From positions 1-12,209 of the forward strand of contig RCAB01000931.1 in the NCBI GenBank assembly GCA_003640385.1: DNA of 12,209 nucleotides, written 5' to 3'. Under the pieces are notes generated by a model, which searched no databases, was not told the DNA's origin, and saw only the letters and a list, made by a program, of their open reading frames with translations. Both the position numbers and the translations under genes were made by a program. Shown here one piece after another: positions 1 through 10,700 of the stretch. The first letter of the stretch is position 1, and each line of letters opens with the position of its first letter. Source of the DNA: Setaria digitata. Lineage: Eukaryota; Nematoda; Chromadorea; Rhabditida; Setariidae.

Positions 1-117
1 CTGAATTTGCAGTCATTCATTTACGCATTCATTTGACGCCATCCTTACTTCATTTGTGCTTAGCTTTACACTTGTTAAGAAAATTCGTATGATGATAGGA
101 AACAACGGAATCTTTAG
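1..117 (+). other. 3' part of an intron of the DHX16/mog-4 gene
   Basis: No frame here encodes the residues expected just before the first visible exon, where family members have a ...FRIPG stretch. The sequence ends in an AG acceptor at 116-117. The next exon needs a G from the upstream exon to complete a Gly codon, so this is a phase-1 intron. The helicase gene therefore begins outside the window. Confidence 0.75.
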
Positions 118-3015
<2,898 letters not shown>

Positions 3016-3202
3016 TCTTAAGGAGAATTTTCTTGCACATATTTTGGAAACCTTATTTTCTTAAATGTGGATAATTACAATTATTAAAGCGTCTTAGTTC
3101 TAGTTTAAATAGGGATTGATTGCTGCTTGTATGGAAATCTTTGGAAAAGTTTTAACAAGAAATCGTTTGTTTCTTTGTTTTTTGTTTGTATTATACATGC
3201 CG

Positions 3203-3208
3203 AATAAA
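3203..3208 (+). terminator. Polyadenylation signal AATAAA of mog-4
   Basis: A canonical AATAAA lies 188 bases after the helicase stop codon and well before the PLRG1 start. It is the best cleavage/polyadenylation signal in this gap. Its T-rich flanks are common around nematode 3' ends. Confidence 0.55.
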
Positions 3209-3435
3209 TTTGCATAAAACCATTTGAAGGTTCTCTTTCCGTTATATTTGTTGCTTTTACAGAATTCTTCATTATTTCAAATTTTGTGATTTTTATAATT
3301 CATCTTTCTAATTTATTAATTTTGTGAAAAAGTGAACAAATTTAATTTTTCATGTTTGATATTTAGTATGAAAATCATGTAAGGGAGCGGAGGTGTAAAA
3401 CATAGCTGTTCGACTCTCCAGAAAAAATTTGCTTT

Positions 3436-3460
3436 TGATATCCCAGACATTGGGATGTCA
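3436..3460 (+). repeat. Hairpin 1 in the mog-4/plrg-1 gap
   Basis: TGATATCCCA (3436-3445) pairs with TGGGATGTCA (3451-3460) around the loop GACAT. The stem is 10 pairs with a single G-U wobble. It could be part of a 3' UTR, an outron or a small RNA; the sequence alone does not decide. Confidence 0.6.
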
Positions 3461-3513
3461 TTAGTTACTTGATGCTGTTGAGCGTGGAGGTTTTTTCTTG
3501 AAGTTTCAATTTA

Positions 3514-3532
3514 CCACCAGTGGCTCTGGTGG
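3514..3532 (+). repeat. Hairpin 2 in the mog-4/plrg-1 gap
   Basis: CCACCAG (3514-3520) pairs perfectly with CTGGTGG (3526-3532) around the loop TGGCT. It is GC-rich in an AT-rich setting. It lies 53 bases after hairpin 1 and has the same 5-base loop size. Confidence 0.6.
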
Positions 3533-3640
3533 CTTAGGGCTATTGTCATTCGTCTTCTTCTACACTAAAGCTTTGTAGGAGATGGAATATGACTTGAAGA
3601 GGCTGTAACCATTAGAACTATCCTACTGTTATGTTATGAA

Positions 3641-3653
3641 TTCATTGTAGAAA
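3641..3653 (+). promoter_or_regulatory. Probable trans-splice (SL) acceptor for plrg-1
   Basis: TTCATTGTAG (AG at 3649-3650) is followed by only AAA before the PLRG1 ATG at 3654. A 3-base leader after an acceptor is typical of nematode messages that receive a spliced leader. A cis-spliced 5' UTR intron would look the same. Confidence 0.55.
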
Positions 3654-6609
3654 ATGGAGCAAGCTATTCCGGCATCTGAACATGGGACGTTGCAAGAATC
3701 AGTTTCAACGTTGCAACATTTCGAAGCACCAGAAACGCCGCAGCAGAAAGCACTTCTAAATTTAGTGTTTCGGTCGATGAAACGGACGCATGATCTTTTT
3801 TACCACGATTATGGAACTTTGCCTGAACTGGATCCAAAAGCGTATGTGTTATTTGTTGAAGCAGGATTGAAGTAGTAATTATTATAGATTAAAAGTTCCT
3901 GCACTCTCAATTCACAAATGGTTAAACTTCCGTGTATACTGCGTGAGCAGGAAGGTTGACCAGTGAAGAAGCTTTCATAAGGGCATCATAAAATCGGATG
4001 AGTCTTATCGCAAGACAAAATTACCAAGCTGAGGCTTTACAGAGCATATTAAATATTTTCTAGTGATGAATTATGGCGAGGAGTGAAATTAAAATCCGAA
4101 TATGGAAGTGTTATGAAAGAAGTGAGTGAAGCGAAGAAGAAGAAGGAAGAAGAGCTGTTGAAATTGCCAACCAATCCAGTAAGTGTGATTGGCAATTCTG
4201 GTGAAAGCAGTTCCTCAAGAACACTTGCTATAACTGGAACGGAAACCATAAAGTCAGTATTTTTCATTATCACAAATAATATTTTACCCATAATTTTGAG
4301 CTTCATTTCCATATTCCAGGAAATTACTTTTATTCTGAAATAAACCTTTTATTTTGCAGTGAAAAAGACAGTGTTGATTCAACATTTTCCAATCGATCAG
4401 AAGATAATGCAATGCGTACAATGTTACCTGCTCGAGCCCCTGTTATGATAAAACCTAAATGGCATGCACCATGGAAATTATATAGGTGTGTTCGTGCAGG
4501 CACAGCTATTAGCAACGCTACCATTGAAGCAACATTTCTCATTAGATTTCTCTACAATTTCCCACCCTTTTTTTTTTTTTTTTACTTTTTTATCGTCGTG
4601 ATCCTTTTCAGAGTGATCTCAGGACATACAGGTTGGGTGAGGTGTGTAGATGTCGAACCTGGTAATGAATGGTTTGCAACAGGTGGTGCCGATCGAATCG
4701 TAAAGGTTTCTGATAGTTTTTTTAATTATCATTTTCCTTTCTTGATTGGAGTTTTCATCACCAATAAGAATTTAAATTTGGCAGTTGCAGTAAAAGTCTG
4801 TTTTCTTTTCTGCTTTTTGCAGACATATTTCTTATCCTCTACTGCTTTGTTATTTATTTTATAGATATGGGATCTTGCAAGTGGAAAACTACGCTTGTCA
4901 TTAACGGGACATGTAAGTGCCGTTAGGTGTTGTAAAGTTTCACGGCGACATCCATTCCTTTTCACAGGAGGAGAAGATAAACAGGTCAGACAATTTTTTT
5001 TGTTTTCTATGAGAGGTGGCTTTAATTCTGCAATCCTCAATTACATAAGATATATTTGATAAATGCTTTTTTCTACAATAACTAATGTGAGTCATTTTTT
5101 CTTTTTTTTTAGGTGAAATGTTGGGATCTCGAGTACAATAAAGTCATCCGGCACTATCATGGCCATTTGAGTGCTGTCCAGGATCTTACAATTCATCCGA
5201 CGATTGATATTTTAATCACTTGCGCTCGGGATGCCACCGCAAGGGTGCGTTTCTTGTCGAAAAATATAAAAAATTGCATACTTTCACTGCAGTAAATTTT
5301 TTATAATACCTTAAATTATTGCTAATATATTATCGGATTTATTGGATTTTAGGTTTGGGACATGCGAACTAAAGCACAAGTTCATTGCCTGAGTGGACAT
5401 ACAAATACAGTAGCAGCTGTTATTTCTCAGGAAGTTGATCCTCAGGTTATCACAGGTAGTCATGATTCCACGATCCGACTTTGGGATCTTGCTGCTGGAC
5501 GAAGTATGTGTACCTTAACACATCATAAAGTTAGCATTCTCGTACCTTTATATAGTTTATTGCCCATTCATTTAAATTTTCCATTTACCGGTACTGAATG
5601 GAGTTTTTGTTGTTGACCAGGAACAAAACACTTTGTTTCCCACTAAATCCTATCCGCAGAGGAAGTTTATTTTTACAGGTTTTGGAAGACTATTGAGGGC
5701 AAGTAACAATAAAGTATAACATGATGCTCTTCATAAGCACGCGAGGCTTGTCGAAAAAAATTTTTTTTTGCAGAAAAGTATCCGAGCTCTAACGTTACAT
5801 CCTTCGCTGTTTATGTTTGCATCAGGTAGTGCAGATAACATCAAAGAATGGAAGTGTCCAGAAGGGATATTTATCCAAAATTTGTCGGGTCATAATGCAA
5901 TTATTAATTCACTTGCATGTAATGAAGACAGCGTGCTTGTTTCTGGAGGTAGGTTTTGTTGCATAATTTTATGTGTTCTCAGAAATTTTTTCAAGTTCCT
6001 GTTGCTTGGCTTTTGATGCATTTGCTTATTTTGAAGTATCACGGAAGGCTTTCCTAAAAAATCAATCCTCCAATAATTGCTGGACAGTGATTTCTAAAAA
6101 CGTCTAAGTTTGCCTTTAACAGAGTGCTTATTTCAGGTGATAACGGTTCTTTGAATTTTTGGGATTGGAAGAGTGGCTTTTGTTTTCAGCGAGAACAAAC
6201 AAAGGCTCAACCAGGTTCAATAGATTCTGAAGCTGGAATATTTGCCCTTACTTATGATCAATCAGGTTCACGATTAATTACTGCAGAAGCTGATAAAACA
6301 ATCAAGATGTATAAAGAGGATGAAAATGCGGTACTTTCTTTTTTATCTAAAGTTTTTGCTTCTGTCATTAATTTGGCAGATACCGATCATTCTATGAGTA
6401 ACATATACAACTTTTCGTTATCAATGACTCTCTCTCCGCTGTTGTTTAGTTAAAAAAAGCGGAATGCTAATTTTAGTTTCTCATGCCATTGTGACATATT
6501 TCCACTGCTAAGTAGGTTAATTGGATTTTATTAAAATAGATATTTGCAGACTGAAGAAACACATCCGATCCTATGGAGACCAGAAATATTAAGACGAAAA
6601 GCATATTAG
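3654..6609 (+). CDS. plrg-1: Pleiotropic regulator 1 (PLRG1/Prp46), WD40 spliceosome protein, complete
   Basis: A complete 484-residue protein (human PLRG1 is 514) from ten exons: 3654-3841, 4064-4252, 4360-4485, 4612-4705, 4865-4984, 5113-5244, 5353-5529, 5774-5948, 6137-6330, 6550-6609 (TAG 6607-6609). Phases agree throughout. The N-terminal part has the family signature [11 protein letters not shown], then a Lys/Glu- and Ser-rich linker and [17 protein letters not shown], which opens the propeller near residue 170. Seven WD repeats follow, including [52 protein letters not shown] and [17 protein letters not shown]. The C-terminus ends [23 protein letters not shown]1 is a core subunit of the Prp19/CDC5L (NineTeen) complex in the nucleus and stabilises the active spliceosome. 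The ATG is chosen because an acceptor lies 3 bases upstream and the LVFRS motif sits at the usual distance. Confidence 0.95.
4568..4583 (+). repeat. T16 homopolymer in plrg-1 intron 3
   Basis: An uninterrupted T run lies 28 bases before the exon 4 acceptor at 4610-4611. It probably strengthens the polypyrimidine tract. Its length may vary through slippage or sequencing error. Confidence 0.7.
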
Positions 6610-6857
6610 TATATTCGTTGATCTTCTTTTTCACTGATTGGTTCTTTTTGCCACGTTTAAAATTCTGTTGTTTTATGAGCAAAAATGTTGCTAAATTGAA
6701 AAAAAAAACTTTTTTATTACTTTTTTCAAGTTGCCACAATTCTTCTCAGTTCAGACTTGAATTCTGATTACAAATTAGTTAAAAATTCTTCTTCCTTGGG
6801 TTGTGACATATTTTATCATCTCAGTTCTCTTTTTTTTTAATGACATTCAATGGCTAG

Positions 6858-6869
6858 TTGCAATTGCAA
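6858..6869. promoter_or_regulatory. Perfect 12-base palindrome TTGCAATTGCAA
   Basis: The sequence equals its own reverse complement. It resembles the palindromic sites bound by C/EBP-type bZIP dimers, whose consensus is TTGCGCAA or TTGCAA half-sites. It may be chance in AT-rich DNA. Confidence 0.3.
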
Positions 6870-7102
6870 TACATTCATGGTTTATTTATTTGACAAAAGC
6901 CCAAAATTTTCTATAAATCATGTATTTAATGTTTGTTTATTTGTGCGTTTATTATGAAACCTTGAAGTAACAATGCGCATAAAATTTCCAGCAAGTTTTG
7001 CCTATATCAAGACAAGATAAAAATGTTGCGTAGAATAAGTATGACCACTTCTGTTCCTACAAGACTGAATATGGAAACATTTTTCTCGCTATGAAGGCAT
7101 GT

Positions 7103-7120
7103 TCTGAACTCTCTGAACTC
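7103..7120 (+). repeat. Tandem 9-mer TCTGAACTC x2
   Basis: Two exact copies of TCTGAACTC lie head to tail at 7103-7111 and 7112-7120. It is a small local duplication of unknown role. Confidence 0.7.
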
Positions 7121-7755
7121 CAGGTCTATCCGCTGAAGTTAGACGTAACATGTGCATTTTATATAGGTTAAGTAGGGGTTGAAGATGAATGTGAAGTTTC
7201 GTAAATAATGAAAATTTAGGCGTTAAAGTTTGCTTGGAAGTATAAAGCTAGCGGTTTGGCAGTTCTAGTTCATTTATTTAATATATCATTCGAGAAAAGG
7301 TTGTTTTGAAAGTTTGTACCTCATGAAATCTTACAACGAACAAAGGTGCATAGTTTTTTCAATCATTTGGAAGATGACAAAAACAGGAATGGTAGTTATG
7401 GAATTTTCTGCACTTAATTTCGAAAAATTTTTCTTACTGTCTTTTTAAATTTGAAAATTTCGGAAGCAATTTTTAACAAGGGATTTTTTATTCTTGAAAA
7501 TAAGGAATAAGTTTCGTTCATATAGTTCTTACGTTGTAATTCTTTTTTTTCGGGAGAATTTAAAAATAAAATTTAAAAAAAAGAGCAAATTTTTTGCCTG
7601 AAAAGTTACATTCAGTAATTGCGAGCATAAACTGTGAAAGAATTTTTAAAAATAATTCTATTAAACATTCATTTTTCTATATACTATGCAATTCCAGGGC
7701 TGAATTGCATCCTATTAGTAATTATTTCTTGTTTTTCCTCAAATTTTTGATTGAA

Positions 7756-7794
7756 ATGAGGTGCATTAATGAAATTCTATTACAGGTTGAATAA
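7756..7794 (+). promoter_or_regulatory. Short upstream ORF overlapping the ferroportin start
   Basis: ATG at 7756 opens a 12-codon frame ending TAA at 7792-7794. It overlaps the proposed ferroportin ATG (7769) in another frame. It would be translated only if the mRNA begins before 7756. Trans-splicing at the AG at 7759-7760 would remove its start. Confidence 0.3.
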
Positions 7795-10700
7795 ATTACC
7801 ATCGGCAAGCTTGAGTGCATTATATTTAGCATATACTATTTCTTGTATTGTTGGTTTTATAATTTCCTCAAAAAAAAAAAAAAAAAAATGATTTTCTTTT
7901 TCTTTTATCACTTATATTGCTTGTTATTAATTATAATAGCGGTAAAACAGAATAATTTATTTAATTTTTTTTTTTTGCTTTTTACTTTAGGGAGATCGGT
8001 TATGGACTTTTGCACTTATATTAATATTAGAATACATCGGTGGAATCCGATTAGTTTGCTTTAATCAATTACTTGAAGAAATTATTATTATGGCATTTAG
8101 CTCAGTAATCGGAAGTTGGATGGATCATCATACTAGAAAACGTGGTATAATAAAATAAAATTTAAATTTCAGTTAATTTTCCAAATGCAATCCGGCTTGA
8201 AAATGAGCAGCACTTTTCTTTTTTCTTATTAATTGAAAAAGAAAAGAATAAAGAAGTTAAAATTCTCAAATAATATTAGTTGCTATGGTAATTATTAAAT
8301 AACTCGAAATTTAGTGCTAAATTAATCTTTTCTTTTTTTTTTCTTTCAAAAATAGACGAAGAAAACAGTAGTATTTCGTTGAAATGCACAAAATTCTTTT
8401 GAAAATTTAAAATTTAAATTTCTCTTGAAAATATTCTTTTCAATAATTCTTAAAATAAATCATGGACTAGAAATTGCAGGAATAATAACAGTATTAGCTA
8501 TAAATAATAGTAATGTTGCAATATCAGCAACACTACTTGCATCATGCATTACAATTAGCACAATGAATAACATTCATGGTGTATGTGTTTTTAGGGCTTT
8601 TTTTTTCTTTCATTAATTTTTACAAACTCTAAGTGTAAATACAAATTAAATTATTTTTATTGCATCAATATTTCTCATTACAAAGAAACATTCTTCAAAA
8701 TCAAGCTAAAATTTAAAAAAAGAAAAAGATCTTTTTTTCAGAATAAATTATTCAATGTTATACCAATTTTTGTATCATTTCCGCTTTTCTTGAAAACCGC
8801 TATCTTTTTTTTTTCACATTAAATTACCAAATATTTAAAATTTGAAGTGCTATAACTTCTTTTCTTATATGTTTAACTGAGTTATACTTTCGTATATTGC
8901 TTGAATTATTGATGTGAAATAATAAAGTGATCATTGGAAAAATAAAAAATATACATTTATATGAATTTATATATCGACTATTTGAAATGAAATACTGAAT
9001 CTATGGATGTTACTTGAGTTATACAATGAGTTATGCTAAAGTTAATCAATTAATTGCAGAGAATTTCAAGATTTTGGAGAACTCTTTATATCATTTGTAT
9101 TGTTTTATCAATAATAGCTTGTTCAATTGGTTGTTTAGCAAGCGAAATGGAAAAGATGGCTTTTACCAAAGATTGGATTGTCGTGATGGCTGAAAAAGAT
9201 GAATCATCCTTGTCAGGTGTAAACATCATAATTATAATTAATTGAATTTCGAAAAAGAATTATGTACTTGAAAAAAAAAACAGCATTTTCTTATAGTATA
9301 TATCTTTTTGGATATTTTTTTATTCCATATTAAATATTCAACGATTTCAAATAGTTTTGAAACATAAGCCAATTCATCAAACTAAGACGAAGCAATTAAA
9401 TATGCAAGAGAAAGATTAAAATTAAATTTTATGTCTTGAAATAAATTAAAATAATGAAATGATAAAATAGAAATGTTTGAAACGCAGAAATTACAATAAC
9501 TTTTTTAAATTCACTATTACTATAAATAGCAATGATGAAATGTTATCATTATAAAAATAATCATAATCACTATTATTATTTCTTTTTAAATCTTATCATA
9601 TCATTATTTTATTGTAGCTGCAAATGCCTGGATGAAAACAATCGACTTATCATCATCAGTGATATCACCGTTCACTGCTGGTTACATTATCAATTCAATT
9701 AGTTATCGTTTTGCATGTATGATATTTGTGTTGTGGAATTTGCTATCAGTATTTATCGAAGGTTATATTATCATCAAAGTTTACAGTGCTGTACCTGAAC
9801 TTGCTATAAGAGAACCATCCCCTCGAGGTAATTAATTCATTATTTTGCATTTTTAATTTAGAAGCAAAATGAAGTTCCAGTAAAATCGAGCAATTAGTAA
9901 GAGTAAGAAAAGAGTTAGTTTTGAGAAAAAACTTTCGAAGAAAGTAAGAATTCTAATAGGTTTGAAAAAATGTGACAAATTCAAATTGTTAAATTAAATT
10001 TTGAGCTGAACAATCGATTAAAAAAAATCTCATTTCTGCGAGAAATTTTTTTCTTTTTTTTTTTTTTTTTTTTAATAATTCATAATTTTTCTTTGATTTC
10101 TTTGTTTTTTAAACTATTTCAAAAATACTTCCTTAACAATTCAAATTTGTGCACCTAAACATTTGTTCTTTCTGGTGATTGATTGGTTGCCATAATTAAA
10201 CAAACACTTCCTTATCAATTAACTAAGCAGTTGATCAAACGATCTAACTAATTAATCAAATCAATTAATTACTCCTTCTGGTTGGTGCAATTTATTTGCT
10301 GCATAATTTTTGAAGTATTATTAAGAAAAGGAAGCAAAAATTAAATGTTGCACGAAATGTCCTTATTTTATACAACAAATTGGCAAATGGCTTGCATTGT
10401 TTTATATTTATTATCAGCAGAATGTTTTCACAGCTGCATTTGGCTTGACATTGCTATATATGACAGTTCTTGGCTTTGATGGAGTATCACTCTCTCTGTT
10501 TTCTCCATTATTATTAGCAATTAATTAAACGAATGATTTTTTCTTCAAAAAAAAAGAAAGAAAATGGGAATTTTTTTAGGCTTGAAATTGAACAAAATAA
10601 CATTTTACAAAAATTTTAAGAATCCAAAAAAAAAAAATCAAACGAAACGAACCATTTAAGCATTTTATGCTTAAAAATACATCATTTCACGTCTGAAACT

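Larger units (their letters stand above)
3016..3653 (+). other. Intergenic region between mog-4 and plrg-1
   Basis: 638 bases separate the helicase stop codon from the PLRG1 start. The stretch holds the helicase 3' UTR, an AATAAA at 3203, two short hairpins (3436-3460 and 3514-3532), a T6 run at 3491-3496 and a splice acceptor at 3649-3650. No ORF with recognisable homology was found. The spacing is larger than the roughly 100 bases typical of C. elegans operons, but operons with wider gaps are known in other nematodes. Confidence 0.7.
6610..7768 (+). other. Intergenic region between plrg-1 and the ferroportin gene
   Basis: 1159 AT-rich bases with no exon I can support on either strand. No AATAAA occurs before 7565; the nearest variant signal is TATAAA at 6912-6917, about 300 bases after the PLRG1 stop. 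It contains a 12-base palindrome, a tandem 9-mer, and acceptor-like sites near 7697 and 7760 that could serve the ferroportin 5' end. The 88-codon minus-strand ORF at 6473-6739 is low-complexity and overlaps PLRG1 exon 10, so it is not a gene. The ferroportin promoter presumably lies here. Confidence 0.6.

Noticed and set aside
89..97. ATGATGA as a C/D snoRNA C box
   Set aside because: No D box or terminal stem follows; a coding exon starts 25 bases later.
3514..3532. CAGTGG in hairpin 2 as an iron-responsive element
   Set aside because: The CAG is paired within the stem rather than in a 6-base loop, there is no C bulge, and it lies upstream of PLRG1, not of the ferroportin gene.
4729..5040. 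Minus-strand 103-codon ORF
   Set aside because: It is the antisense shadow of PLRG1 exon 5 and its flanking introns.
6473..6739. Minus-strand 88-codon ORF
   Set aside because: Lys/Phe-rich low-complexity product overlapping PLRG1 exon 10 on the other strand, with no family resemblance.
7761..7785. Mini-intron joining ATGAG (7756-7760) to exon sequence at 7786
   Set aside because: It would give a 25-base intron, too short to splice; the in-frame ATG at 7769 is simpler.
8281..8290. An 8-base microexon (TTGCTATG) restoring VAM before ferroportin exon 3
   Set aside because: It fits phase only at its 5' side, and homology is already satisfied by the 8471 acceptor.
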